Origin: Mesorhizobium sp. INR15
Lineage (GTDB): Bacteria > Pseudomonadota > Alphaproteobacteria > Rhizobiales > Rhizobiaceae
Length of the DNA stretch: 64,000 nt
Assembly (NCBI RefSeq): GCF_015500075.1
Contig: NZ_CP045496.1
Span: 2,366,001 to 2,430,000, forward strand
Reading direction: 5' to 3'
Part shown: one piece after another, positions 1 through 8,657 of the stretch
Layout of the letters: each line of letters begins with the position of its first letter
Numbering within the stretch: the first letter of the stretch is position 1
The notes under the pieces: model-generated
The model's input: only the letters and a program-made list of their open reading frames with translations
What the model was told of the DNA's origin: nothing
Databases searched by the model: none
Made by a program: the position numbers and the translations under genes

Positions 1-1131
1 TTCCCAGTGCGGCGTGTTGGCCTTCTTCAGCGCCTTCATGCCCTTGTTGATGGCGTCCTGATGCGAGCCGGAAAAAGCGGTGTAGACCAATTCGCCGACA
101 TAGGGATGGCGCTCGGGGATCTTCAGCTGGTTCGAATATTCGTAGACATCCTTCATTCGGTTGATGTCGGAGCAATCCAGTTCCGGATCGACGCCTTGCG
201 TGTACATGTTGAGCGCCAGTGTCACGATGTCGACATTTCCGGTGCGCTCGCCATTGCCAAACAGGGTGCCTTCAACGCGGTCGGCGCCCGCCATCAGGCC
301 GAGCTCGGTGGTGGCGATGCCGGTGCCGCGGTCATTGTGCGGATGCAACGAGACCAGCAGGTTCTCGCGGTTGTCGAGGTTGCGGCACATCCACTCGATC
401 CGGTCGGCATAGATGTTGGGCGTTGACATCTCGACCGTCGACGGCAAGTTGATGATCAACTTGTTGTCGGGCGTCGGCCTGACGATCTCGGTCACCGCGT
501 TGCAGATCTCCAGCGCCACTTCGAGTTCGGTGCCGGTAAAGCTCTCAGGCGAATATTCGAAGCGGTAGCCGCCGCCGGCCTTCGCCGCCATGTCGGTAAT
601 CATCTTGGCCGCATCGGTGGCGATGCGCTTGATGCCGGCGACGTCTTTCTCGAAGACGACCCGGCGCTGCAATTCGCTGGTCGAATTGTAGAAATGCACG
701 ATCGGGTTGGTGGCGCCCTGCAATGCCTCGAAGGTGCGGGTGATCAATTCCGGCCGGCACTGAACCAACACCTGCAGCGAGACGTCGGCGGGCACATTGC
801 CCTGCTCGATGCACCAGCGGGCGAAGTCGAAATCGGTCTGCGAGGCCGAGGGGAAGCCGATCTCGATTTCCTTGAAGCCCATGTCGAGCAACAGCGCGAA
901 CATGCGCGCCTTGCGCTCGTGACCCATCGGATCGATCAGCGCCTGGTTGCCGTCGCGCAGGTCGACCGAGCACCAGATCGGCGCCTTCTCGATAACCTTG
1001 GACGGCCAGGTGCGGTCGCTGAGACCGACGGTCGGATAGGGTTGATATTTACGGGCTGCGTCCGGCATGCTGCGGGTCGCATCCCTATCGGCTGCGCCGG
1101 CATTCGTGCGGATGTCTTCTCGTGCGTTCAT
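1..1131 (-). CDS. leuA: 2-isopropylmalate synthase, N-terminal part (truncated by window edge)
   Basis: This enzyme condenses acetyl-CoA with 2-oxoisovalerate, the first committed step of leucine biosynthesis in the cytoplasm. The translation contains the early DLRDGNQ catalytic motif of the isopropylmalate/homocitrate synthase TIM barrel and the metal-binding HPHNDRG motif further on. 377 codons are visible and the C-terminus lies beyond base 1. The ATG at 1131 is preferred because GGGAG lies about 8 nt upstream; a second in-frame ATG at 1068 begins the MPDAARKY segment usually seen at the start of this family, so the shorter start is possible. A Leu-rich leader peptide and hairpin lie immediately upstream, which points to leucine-responsive attenuation. 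Confidence 0.95.
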   Translation of the reverse strand, partial: MNAREDIRTNAGAADRDATRSMPDAARKYQPYPTVGLSDRTWPSKVIEKAPIWCSVDLRDGNQALIDPMGHERKARMFALLLDMGFKEIEIGFPSASQTDFDFARWCIEQGNVPADVSLQVLVQCRPELITRTFEALQGATNPIVHFYNSTSELQRRVVFEKDVAGIKRIATDAAKMITDMAAKAGGGYRFEYSPESFTGTELEVALEICNAVTEIVRPTPDNKLIINLPSTVEMSTPNIYADRIEWMCRNLDNRENLLVSLHPHNDRGTGIATTELGLMAGADRVEGTLFGNGERTGNVDIVTLALNMYTQGVDPELDCSDINRMKDVYEYSNQLKIPERHPYVGELVYTAFSGSHQDAINKGMKALKKANTPHWE

Positions 1132-1229
1132 CGTCGATTTCTCCCGGCGGCTCGCGGGTCCACCTTCAGGCGGATTTGGTGCCGAGCGGCGCCTTTACCA
1201 AAGTTTCGTTCGCTTGATTTGATTTGCCA

Positions 1230-1272
1230 AGGAGCGTGCGCTTGCGCGGCGGTTCGACCGCCGGGCGCTCCT
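1230..1272 (-). promoter_or_regulatory. attenuator-like hairpin between leu leader peptide and leuA
   Basis: Directly after the leader-peptide stop codon lies a nested inverted repeat. Outer arms AGGAGCG / CGCTCCT occupy 1230-1236 and 1266-1272. An inner perfect stem CGGCGGT / ACCGCCG with a 3-nt loop occupies 1247-1263. On the transcript, GGTTCG near the end of the leader ORF can instead pair with CGAACC of the inner stem, so two mutually exclusive folds exist, as in attenuators. No clear U-run follows, so Rho-independent termination is not shown; control of leuA translation or a Rho-dependent variant is possible. Confidence 0.55.
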
Positions 1273-1389
1273 TCAGCGAACCCGGCGATCGCCGATAAGG
1301 CCGAGAAGAAGCAGGGTGGAAGCGAGCGCGCGCACGGTCTCGCCGGCAAAACCGGTCTGACGGGAAGCGTTGGTGGCGCGCGTGTTCAT
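1273..1389 (-). CDS. leuL: leucine leader peptide, 38 aa
   Basis: This short ORF upstream of leuA encodes a 38-residue peptide with four consecutive Leu followed by Gly-Leu-Ile near its C-terminus (LLLLGLI). This is the composition expected of a leucine attenuator leader, where ribosome stalling at Leu codons reports low charged tRNA-Leu. It ends directly against the hairpin at 1230-1272. The ATG at 1389 lies 7 nt downstream of a possible -10 hexamer, so the peptide may be translated from a leaderless transcript. AAGAGAG just upstream could alternatively serve as a Shine-Dalgarno. The function is inferred from composition and position. Confidence 0.65.
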   Translation of the reverse strand: MNTRATNASRQTGFAGETVRALASTLLLLGLIGDRRVR

Positions 1390-1396
1390 GGCGGCT

Positions 1397-1425
1397 CTCT
1401 TACAGGAGCGGCCTTGGAGAGGCAA
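1397..1425 (-). promoter_or_regulatory. candidate promoter of the leu leader-leuA transcript
   Basis: TTGCCT (-35, 1420-1425), a 17-nt spacer and TAAGAG (-10, 1397-1402) are followed 7 nt later by the leader ATG. The -10 is a weak match. The geometry is the same as that of the trpL promoter at 14287-14315. Confidence 0.4.
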
Positions 1426-1546
1426 GTGGGGGCGGCGTGGCCGGCCGGGCCAATCGAGCGTTGTCCCTAATGCGCGTGCTCTTCCCCACGCGCCGCAAAT
1501 GCGCCAGACTTGGCTCTCGACGGGTTGCCATCCGCAGGGGTTGTCG

Positions 1547-2713
1547 ATGAATTTCGTGTTCTTCTCGCCGCATTTTCCCGCCAATGGCGCCGACTTTTGC
1601 GACCGGCTGAAGAAGGCGGGCGCCAGGGTGCTGGGCATTGGCGATGCGCCTTTCGATACGCTGGACAGCAAGCTGAAAGCCACCCTTTCGGAATACTACC
1701 GCATCGCCAACATGGAGGATTACGATCCTGTGTTCCGGGCGATGGGCCATTTCATCCACAAATGGGGCCGCGTCGACCGCTTTGAATCGCTCAACGAACA
1801 CTGGCTCGAACTCGAAGCCAACATCCGCACCGACTTCAACATCTACGGCACCAAGCTCGATTTCGTGAAGAACCTGAAGCGCAAGAGCCGCATGCGCGCC
1901 TTCTTCCGCAAGAGCGGCGTCGATACGATCGCGCAACGCAAATGCTCGGACCGCGCCGGGGCAATGACCTTCATCCGCCGTGTCGGCTATCCCGTCGTGG
2001 TCAAGCCGGACTCCGGCTCCGGCGCCTCGAACACCTACAAGATCTCCAATGCCAGGGAGCTTGACCAGTTCTTCAAGGACAAGCCCGAGGATGTGACATT
2101 CGTCATGGAACAGTTCATCGAGGGTTTGGTGGTGACCTTCGATGGGCTGGTCAACCGCGACGGCGAGGTGGTGCTGGCGGCCAGCCATCGCTACGATCAG
2201 AGCGTGATGGAGGTGGTCAACAAGGACCACCACATGAGCTACACCTGCTTTCCCAGGATCAACCCGGCGATCGAAGAGGCCGGCAGAAAGATCCTGAAAG
2301 CATTCGACGTGCGCGAGCGCTTCTTCCACATCGAGCTGTTCCAGACCAAGGACGACCGCGTCATCGCGCTGGAGGTCAACATGCGCCCGCCCGGCGCCTG
2401 GATGACCGATGCGATCAACTATACATTCGACATCGACGTCTACGCGGCCTGGGCCGACATGGTGGTGAAGGATGCCGCCGGCGGGCCCTATGAAGGCAAG
2501 TACTTCACCGCCTATGCCAGCCGCAAACGGCGCCTCGGCTATTTGCACAGCCATGAGGACGTGTTAGCCGCCCATTGCGACAAGATCGTCCACCATCAGG
2601 CCATCGAAGAGGTTTTCAGCCGCGCCATGGGGAATTACGCCTACCAGATGCGCTCGAAAGACGAGGCAGCGCTGCGCGAGGCGGTCGCCTATATCCACGC
2701 GGAAAAGGTGTGA
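1547..2713 (+). CDS. ATP-grasp domain ligase of unknown substrate
   Basis: 388 residues. The ATP-grasp signs are a nucleotide-binding segment VVVKPDSGSGAS around residue 150, an EQFIEG motif, and the Mg-binding ALEVNMRPPG near residue 280. Family members activate a carboxylate as acyl phosphate and join it to an amine, thiol or similar nucleophile. The ATG at 1547 is chosen because AGGGG precedes it by 6 nt and upstream codons read like non-coding sequence over the leu leader region. The stop is 4 nt before an esterase start, so the two are surely co-transcribed. The paired esterase suggests a ligate-and-hydrolyse or ligate-and-transfer pathway, but the substrate cannot be read from the sequence. 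Confidence 0.85.
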   Translation: MNFVFFSPHFPANGADFCDRLKKAGARVLGIGDAPFDTLDSKLKATLSEYYRIANMEDYDPVFRAMGHFIHKWGRVDRFESLNEHWLELEANIRTDFNIYGTKLDFVKNLKRKSRMRAFFRKSGVDTIAQRKCSDRAGAMTFIRRVGYPVVVKPDSGSGASNTYKISNARELDQFFKDKPEDVTFVMEQFIEGLVVTFDGLVNRDGEVVLAASHRYDQSVMEVVNKDHHMSYTCFPRINPAIEEAGRKILKAFDVRERFFHIELFQTKDDRVIALEVNMRPPGAWMTDAINYTFDIDVYAAWADMVVKDAAGGPYEGKYFTAYASRKRRLGYLHSHEDVLAAHCDKIVHHQAIEEVFSRAMGNYAYQMRSKDEAALREAVAYIHAEKV

Positions 2714-2717
2714 GGCG

Positions 2718-3494
2718 ATGGACATTTCCTATCACAAGGGTTTCGCCCACAATCTCGGCCGTGACATGGAGTACAAGCGCTACGGCCATGCTGGCCGGCC
2801 CGTGGTGGTGTTCCCGACCTCGCAAGGGCGCTTCTACCAGTTCGAGGATTCCGGTGGGGTCGCGGCATTGGCCGAGTTCATCGATACCGGCCGCATCCAG
2901 TTGTTCGCCGTCGACGGCATCGATTCCGAGAGCTTCTTCAACAAGCACGCCGACGCCGCGCATCGCATTGCCCGCCATGAAGCCTATTTCCGCTATGTGC
3001 GGGAAGAAGCGCTGCCGGAATTCCTGGCCACGGCGTCGAACGCCAATGGCGGCCGCAACCTCAAGCCGCTGTTCTCAGGCTGCTCGATGGGCGGCTACCA
3101 CTCATCGAATTTCGTCTTCCGTTTCCCCGAACTCGCTAGCGGCGTCATCGCGCTCTCAGGTGTCTACTCGGCCCGCGACTTCTTCGGCAAGGCGCTCGAG
3201 GGCGACATTTTCTACAATTCACCGCTCGACTATCTGCCAGGGATCGTCGACCCGAAGCTGCTTGCCCGGCTGAAGGCGTTGCGGATGATCTTCTGCTGCG
3301 GGCAGGGCGCCTGGGAAGAACGCATGCTGGTCGAGACGCGCAAGCTGGAGCAAATCCTGCGCGACAAGTCGATCCCCGCCTGGGTCGACTATTGGGGCGG
3401 CGACGTCAGCCACGACTGGCCGTGGTGGCACAAGCAACTGGTCTATTTCTTCGGCCGCTGGCTGGACGAAGATCTGATGCACAGGTTGGACTGA
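2718..3494 (+). CDS. putative esterase (alpha/beta hydrolase fold)
   Basis: 258 residues resembling the esterase family that includes S-formylglutathione hydrolase and mycolyltransferase-like enzymes (PF00756 type). The nucleophile elbow is GCSMGG with the catalytic Ser around residue 123; a His in the C-terminal SHDWPWW segment is the likely catalytic base. No signal peptide, so it is probably cytoplasmic. GTGAGGCG precedes the ATG as ribosome-binding site. It follows the ATP-grasp gene by 4 nt and probably acts on that ligase's product or substrate. Confidence 0.85.
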   Translation: MDISYHKGFAHNLGRDMEYKRYGHAGRPVVVFPTSQGRFYQFEDSGGVAALAEFIDTGRIQLFAVDGIDSESFFNKHADAAHRIARHEAYFRYVREEALPEFLATASNANGGRNLKPLFSGCSMGGYHSSNFVFRFPELASGVIALSGVYSARDFFGKALEGDIFYNSPLDYLPGIVDPKLLARLKALRMIFCCGQGAWEERMLVETRKLEQILRDKSIPAWVDYWGGDVSHDWPWWHKQLVYFFGRWLDEDLMHRLD

Positions 3495-3556
3495 GCACTA
3501 TCGATATTCAGGGGGCTGGCCCGCGAACGACCGCGATCGCCTTGGATCAGGCGGTG

Positions 3557-5092
3557 CTATCCCTCCTGGCAAGCCGTTCGCGCCTCGCCCTCATTTTCCT
3601 GCTCCGACCCGCGCCGCAGGCCGACAAAGACGACGATAGCAGTCAGGACAGTGACTGCCGCAAGCACGATCAGTAGCGTATCGAACGCCATCTCGTAGGA
3701 ATGGACCAGCATCGCCTGGCCAACCTGCGGCAGGGTTTTCACGGCTGCGCCAAGGTCGCCGGTGACCAGCAACTGTGCGGTGGACGAAGCGGTTGAGGGA
3801 ACGGCACCTTGAGCGCCAAGCTGCGCCGCGGTGAAGCCGGACAAGGCCGCGCTGACGATCGCCAAGGCAACGCCCTCGCCGGCGACACGCGTGGTGTTGA
3901 AAATGCCGACCGCCATGCCGGCGCGCTCCTTGGGCACGACGCTGACGGCCAGCCCGTCCATCAATCCCCAGGGCAGGCTGATGCCGATGCCGATCGCCAG
4001 CAGCGGCGCCACGATTGCCGGTTCGCCGGCCGGCACCTGGCTGAGCCAGACAAGGCCAGAAGCCGCAATCAGCAAGCCCACGCCGCAGATCGAAGCTGGC
4101 GTGATCCAGCGGGTTACAAGTCCTGCGAGCACGGGCAGGATCAACAGGGGGCCGGACAGGCAGATCATTAATTGTCCGGCCTCGATTTCGCTCATGCCTT
4201 CGATGCCAATGAAGCGGATTGGCAGTAGCACGAGCAACACGACGAACGCATAGGCGGGCGCCGCCGCCAGAAGCTGGACACCAACGAAGCGTGGGTAGCG
4301 GAACAGCGTGAGATCAAGCATTGGACGCCGTGCGCGCCGTTCGACCACGACGAAAGCGGCGAGGAAGAGCATCGCGGCGGCTAGCACCGCTATGACCAAC
4401 GGATCCATCCAGCCGCGTTGCGGGGCACGGAGCACGCCATAGGTGAGTGCTGCCAGCGTTGCCGTGAAGGTGATGGTTCCTGGCCAGTCGACGCCTGCCG
4501 CATCGGGGTCGCGGGATTCCGAGAGGGAGCGCAGGCCGAGGAAGAAGGCCGAGGTCGCCAGCCCGATGATCAGCAGGAAGATGGCGCGCCAGCCGAAGGC
4601 GCCGATGAGCAGGCCGCAGGCGATCGGCCCGAATGCGAGGCCAATGCCGAAGCTGGTGCCGAGCAGGCTGAAGGCACGCAGGCGCAGCCGGCCCTCGAAT
4701 TCCTGCGCCAGTGCTGACGCACCGCCGGAAAATGCCGCCGCACTGGCCAGGCCCTGTGCCGCCCTGAAGAGATCGAACCAGACAATGTCAGGGGCCAGGG
4801 TCGCGCCGATGGAGGCAAGCACGAAGGCGAATAGCCCGGCCAGGAATATGCGCTTGCGGCCATGGTTGTCGGCCAGCGCGCCGAGGGACATCAAGGTGGC
4901 GCCGAAGGTCAGCATGAAGGCGTTGGTCACCCAGTTGAGCTCGATCGGGCTGCCGCCCAGCTCGGCTGATATTCTCGACAGCGCGATGGCAGGCCCGGTG
5001 AAGGTCAAGGGCATTGTCATGGCTGCAAGGCACACCGACAGCACGACAAACCATCTCTGCTTCGAACCGGTGGTTCGAATCTTCGACGTCAT
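3557..5092 (-). CDS. MFS transporter, DHA2 (14-TM drug:H+ antiporter) family
   Basis: 511 residues, strongly hydrophobic throughout with the length and segment number expected of 14-TM EmrB/QacA-type exporters. The loop 2-3 motif appears as GALADNHGRKRIF. This inner-membrane protein most likely expels toxic organic compounds using the proton gradient. A LysR-type regulator is transcribed divergently 181 nt away and probably controls it. The substrate is unknown. Confidence 0.88.
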   Translation of the reverse strand: MTSKIRTTGSKQRWFVVLSVCLAAMTMPLTFTGPAIALSRISAELGGSPIELNWVTNAFMLTFGATLMSLGALADNHGRKRIFLAGLFAFVLASIGATLAPDIVWFDLFRAAQGLASAAAFSGGASALAQEFEGRLRLRAFSLLGTSFGIGLAFGPIACGLLIGAFGWRAIFLLIIGLATSAFFLGLRSLSESRDPDAAGVDWPGTITFTATLAALTYGVLRAPQRGWMDPLVIAVLAAAMLFLAAFVVVERRARRPMLDLTLFRYPRFVGVQLLAAAPAYAFVVLLVLLPIRFIGIEGMSEIEAGQLMICLSGPLLILPVLAGLVTRWITPASICGVGLLIAASGLVWLSQVPAGEPAIVAPLLAIGIGISLPWGLMDGLAVSVVPKERAGMAVGIFNTTRVAGEGVALAIVSAALSGFTAAQLGAQGAVPSTASSTAQLLVTGDLGAAVKTLPQVGQAMLVHSYEMAFDTLLIVLAAVTVLTAIVVFVGLRRGSEQENEGEARTACQEG

Positions 5093-5273
5093 GGATTTTT
5101 CCAGTTCTCAGGTTGGATTTGGGCAAGCGCCAAACACGTCCGGCGCCCACAGGATTGGGACGAGCCGCGCCGAGGCCGGCTCATGCCAATCAAGATAGAC
5201 CCGCGGCTATCCGATCAAAATGGTGGTAAATCTCCGTTTATACCGGAATGAAACGCTTGAATGGATTGATGTC

Positions 5274-6161
5274 ATGGACCGTCTTGGTGGCCTTCTGGCT
5301 TTTGCCCGCACCGCTGAACTCGGCAGCTTTGTCGCCGCCGGCCGGGTGCTCGGTCTCTCCGCTTCTGCTGTCGGCAAGAGCGTCGCCCGGCTCGAGCAGG
5401 AGGTTGGCGTGCGCCTGCTGCAGCGCAGCACGCGCCGTATCGGGCTGACGGAGGAAGGCAGCCTGTTCAACGAGCGGGTGCGGCGCATCCTCGACGATAT
5501 CGACGATGCCGAGGCGATGCTGTCGCGGACGCGGGAGACGCCGCGTGGAAGGCTTCGCGTCTCGACGCCGATCGTCACCTATCACATGCTGCTGCCGGTG
5601 CTGCCCGACTTCATGGCCCGCTACCCTGAAATCGAGGTTGATATCGATTTCAACGACCACATTGTCGATGTCATCGAGGAAGGTGTCGATGTGGCGATCA
5701 GGAGCGGGGACCTGCCGGATTCACGGCTGGTGGCGCGGCCACTCGCACCGTTCCGGCTGCATCTGTGTGCCGCGCCTTCCTATCTCGCGCGGCACGGCAT
5801 TCCCCAAACACCCCAAGATCTTGCCGGCCATCTCTCCATACGGTTTCGCTTTCCCAACAGCGGCAAGCTGCAGGGCTGGCCTCTGGTCGGGACCGATGTG
5901 GAGCCGCAAGTTCGCTCGGTGCTGACCTGCAACAATATGGAGGCCTTGAAGGGCGCCACGATCGGCGGCCTTGGCATCGGCTGCATGCCTGATTTCCTGG
6001 TGCGCGAGGCGCTTGCCGCTGGAAGTCTGCGAACGATTCTCGACGACCATGTCGACGGACGTGGGCAGTTTCGCATGCTGTGGCCGTCGAACCGTTATCT
6101 GGCGCCGAAGGTCCGCGTCTTCGTCGACTTCCTCGCCGAGCGGCTGGGAACTGGACATTAA
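5274..6161 (+). CDS. LysR-family transcriptional regulator
   Basis: 295 residues. An N-terminal winged helix-turn-helix (FARTAELGSFVAAGRVLGLSAS, with RLEQEVGVRLLQRSTRR) is followed by the periplasmic-binding-like effector domain beginning near residue 90 (GRLRVSTP). It belongs to the CrgA/DmlR-like branch by its TRRIGLTEEG segment. The ATG at 5274 gives the usual LysR N-terminus; the upstream in-frame ATG at 5220 would add an untypical extension. It probably regulates the divergent MFS pump through the shared 181-nt intergenic region. Confidence 0.9.
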   Translation: MDRLGGLLAFARTAELGSFVAAGRVLGLSASAVGKSVARLEQEVGVRLLQRSTRRIGLTEEGSLFNERVRRILDDIDDAEAMLSRTRETPRGRLRVSTPIVTYHMLLPVLPDFMARYPEIEVDIDFNDHIVDVIEEGVDVAIRSGDLPDSRLVARPLAPFRLHLCAAPSYLARHGIPQTPQDLAGHLSIRFRFPNSGKLQGWPLVGTDVEPQVRSVLTCNNMEALKGATIGGLGIGCMPDFLVREALAAGSLRTILDDHVDGRGQFRMLWPSNRYLAPKVRVFVDFLAERLGTGH

Positions 6162-6195
6162 TGCTCGCCAAGGGCATTCAGCCAAAGCTCGCGCA

Positions 6196-7311
6196 TCAGT
6201 CCTTCAGGCTTCTCGCCACCAGCCGCGCCACGCTTGGGCCAGCCAGAAGCACGATCAGGAAGCGTGCGGATTGCAGCGCCATGACGAAGGAAATGTCGAC
6301 GTTGTGCGCGGCGGCGGCGATGATGGCGACGCTGTCCATGCCGCCGGGGCTGGTGGCGAGGTACGCGGTCAGCGGATCGATGCCGAGTAGATGGCTGATC
6401 ATGAAGGCAAGGCCACAGCAAAAAGCAATCAGCGCCACGATCGAAGCGATGATCTGCGGCAGGGCACGTGTCGCGTGGCGCAGGATCGGCCGGGTGAAGT
6501 TCAGGCCGATCGACCAGCCGACCATCGCGTAGCTGACCGCCAGCAGCCATGGCGGCAACTGCATCTCCACGCCGAGGCCCAGATGGATCGCCGTGCCGAA
6601 GATGAAGGTACCGAGAAAGAAGGGCGAGGGCAGCTTGATGAGTTTGCCGAACAGGCCGCCGACGAGTGCGATACCGATCGTGGCGGCGAGGACCAGCGGC
6701 TCGATCGGCGGGAACCAGATGATGGTGGGCATTTCGACGCCCGATGTGTCGACCCAGAACTTGGCTACCAATGCCGCCGTCATCGAGACGAAGATGACGC
6801 GCAGATATTGCATGAAGGCGACGAGGCGCTGGTCAGCGCCGAAAGCGCCGGCCATCAGCACCATGGCGGTGGCCGCACCCGGCGAGGAGCCCCAGACGGC
6901 GGTGGTGCCTGGCAGGATGCGCCAGCGGCTGATCAGCCAGCCGAGCAGGCTGGAAGCCGTCACTGTCGCTACCACAACACCGAGGAACAGCGGCCATTCG
7001 GCATAGAAAACCCGAAAGATGTCGGCCGAGATCGAAGCGGCGACAAGACAGCCGACGATCGCCTGTGCGGCGGCGAACAGCACACGCGGCACGCGCACGG
7101 TGGCGCCATTGGTGCCGGCGACGATGGCCGCAAGCATCGGCCCGATCAGCAGTGCCGCCGGCAGGGCTGCGAGTTCCAGCGCTCCGGCAAACAGGGCCGA
7201 GACGATGATGATTGCCAGCCATTGCCAGAGCTTGCGCATCCGCGCCATGCGCTCGGCAACGGGCTCGGATGGGACCTGTTCAGGTAGAGGCTGTTCGGCC
7301 GAGGAATCCAT
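6196..7311 (-). CDS. AbrB-family integral membrane protein (PF05145 type)
   Basis: 371 residues forming two similar halves of hydrophobic segments, each with a Gly/Pro-rich motif (LLIGPMLAAIVAG near residue 55; SPGGMDSVAIIAAA near residue 310). This matches the membrane AbrB duplication family, often misnamed ammonia monooxygenase. In E. coli a member affects aidB expression, but no transport substrate is established. It converges with the LysR gene, leaving 34 nt between them. A second in-frame ATG at codon 22 (7248) could be the true start because no good ribosome-binding site precedes the first. Confidence 0.8.
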   Translation of the reverse strand: MDSSAEQPLPEQVPSEPVAERMARMRKLWQWLAIIIVSALFAGALELAALPAALLIGPMLAAIVAGTNGATVRVPRVLFAAAQAIVGCLVAASISADIFRVFYAEWPLFLGVVVATVTASSLLGWLISRWRILPGTTAVWGSSPGAATAMVLMAGAFGADQRLVAFMQYLRVIFVSMTAALVAKFWVDTSGVEMPTIIWFPPIEPLVLAATIGIALVGGLFGKLIKLPSPFFLGTFIFGTAIHLGLGVEMQLPPWLLAVSYAMVGWSIGLNFTRPILRHATRALPQIIASIVALIAFCCGLAFMISHLLGIDPLTAYLATSPGGMDSVAIIAAAAHNVDISFVMALQSARFLIVLLAGPSVARLVARSLKD

Positions 7312-7381
7312 GTTTCGGTCTTAGACCCCAAGCGGGACGATGCGAACCCGGGCCTGTCGGAAAAGCGGGCTGTCGCGCGCC

Positions 7382-7690
7382 TCAGCCAGTCTTGGCATCA
7401 GGCAGGCCGAAGCCGCCGGCGGGGTGGGTCTCGACCTGGAATTCAAAGCCAGCAATGAACGGCCGCGCCTTGGCGATCGCGGTCTGGACTTCCGGGAGTT
7501 GCAGCGAGGCCTTGTGGCTTTCGGCATCGGTCCACACTTCGGTGACCCAGATCGCATCGGCATCCGCCGGATCGCGGGCGATGATATAGCTCAGACAGCC
7601 CGGCATGGCACCGGTCGAGGTGATCAGCACATCCATGATCGCGTCGCGCTGGCCGCGCGTCGCACGCATCTTGCCGATCAGTCCGTACAT
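7382..7690 (-). CDS. antibiotic biosynthesis monooxygenase (ABM) domain protein
   Basis: 102 residues, the usual size of a single ABM ferredoxin-like fold (YgiN/quinol monooxygenase-like). It contains the typical stretch VTEVWTDAESHKASLQLPEV followed by a buried Phe-rich C-terminus. Such small dimeric proteins oxidise quinols or aromatic compounds without cofactors, or act in heme breakdown; the substrate here is unknown. The ATG at 7690 is preceded by GGGAG. Upstream in-frame codons translate a 17-bp tandem repeat and are not believed to be coding. Confidence 0.8.
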   Translation of the reverse strand: MYGLIGKMRATRGQRDAIMDVLITSTGAMPGCLSYIIARDPADADAIWVTEVWTDAESHKASLQLPEVQTAIAKARPFIAGFEFQVETHPAGGFGLPDAKTG

Positions 7691-7704
7691 GCCTTCATCT
7701 CCCT

Positions 7705-7772
7705 TTGAAGTCTTGGACAGGTTGAAGTCTTGGATAGGTTGAGGTCTTGGATAGATTGAAGTCTTGGGCAAG
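7705..7772. repeat. four tandem 17-bp repeats
   Basis: Four head-to-tail copies of a 17-bp unit, TTGAAGTCTTGGATAGG and variants, start at 7705, 7722, 7739 and 7756, each differing from the consensus by a few bases. They fill most of the gap between the ABM gene start (7690) and the SDR gene stop (7790). The unit length is not a multiple of 3. They could be regulator-binding sites or a slippage array. Confidence 0.9.
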
Positions 7773-7789
7773 AGTATGCCGGTCGCCGG

Positions 7790-8572
7790 TCACGGCATCA
7801 ACTGGCCACCATTCACCTCGATCACCTGGCCGGTAATGTAACCGCTCAGGAGATCCGAGGAGAGGAACAGATAGGCGCCGACGCAGTCATCCGCCGTGCC
7901 GGCGCGGCCCTGGGGAATGGTGGCGACCATGCCTTTCATCTGCTCGTCGTTCGAATAGCGTTCGTGGAAAGGCGTGAGGATGGTGCCCGGCGCCACCGCG
8001 TTGACGCGGATGCCGAAGCCGATCAATTCCTTGGCCATGCCACGCGTCACGTTGGAGACGAAGGCCTTGGCCGACCCATAGAGGCCGGCGCCACCGCCAG
8101 CACCATTGCGCGCGGCGATCGACGAGGTGTTGACAATGAAGCCGCCCTGTTTCTTCAGCCATGGGATCGCCTTGCGCGAGGCGGTCAGCACCGAGCGGGC
8201 GTTGAGATCCATCACCGCGTCGTAATGCGCCTCGGTCTGCTCGGCATAGGGCACGCGGCCAAGCATGCCGCCGGCATTGTTCACCAGGCCGTCGAGCCGG
8301 CCGAAATGCCTGGCGCTGTCCTCGACGACGCGCTCGACATCGGCGGCAACGGAAAAGTCCCCCTGCGTCAGGAAAACGTCGCCGCCATTCCCGGCGATGG
8401 TCTTGGCGAGTTTCTCTGCAGCCTCGCGGCTCGAATTGTAATGGAGCGCTACGCGGGATTTCTGCGCGGCATAGGCCAGTGCGAGCGCTGCTCCGATGCC
8501 GGTTGATGCGCCGGTGACCAGCACTGCCTTGCCGGCAAGATCGGGTATGCTAAGGGCGGTCGTGGCTGGCAC
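7790..8572 (-). CDS. short-chain dehydrogenase/reductase (SDR)
   Basis: 260 residues of the classical SDR type. The cofactor motif TGASTGIG is near residue 20, NNAGG near 95, the catalytic Ser lies in NTSS, and the YGSAK motif carries the active-site Tyr and Lys. The C-terminal GQVIEVNGGQLMP is typical of FabG-like 3-oxoacyl reductases and sugar/steroid SDRs. The start is the GTG at 8572, five nt after GGAGGA; the longer reading from 8626 has no such site. The substrate is unknown. It may be co-transcribed with the ABM gene 99 nt downstream. Confidence 0.9.
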   Translation of the reverse strand: MPATTALSIPDLAGKAVLVTGASTGIGAALALAYAAQKSRVALHYNSSREAAEKLAKTIAGNGGDVFLTQGDFSVAADVERVVEDSARHFGRLDGLVNNAGGMLGRVPYAEQTEAHYDAVMDLNARSVLTASRKAIPWLKKQGGFIVNTSSIAARNGAGGGAGLYGSAKAFVSNVTRGMAKELIGFGIRVNAVAPGTILTPFHERYSNDEQMKGMVATIPQGRAGTADDCVGAYLFLSSDLLSGYITGQVIEVNGGQLMP

Positions 8573-8657
8573 TGTTGTCCTCCGGGATTCTTGTCGGCCC
8601 CTTGTGGACCCTTGCCACCCTTGCATTCAGCCCTCGGGCATTCAAGCCCATGCGCCG

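Noticed and set aside
7705..7772. CRISPR array
   Set aside because: The 17-bp units are directly adjacent without spacers and there are no cas genes.
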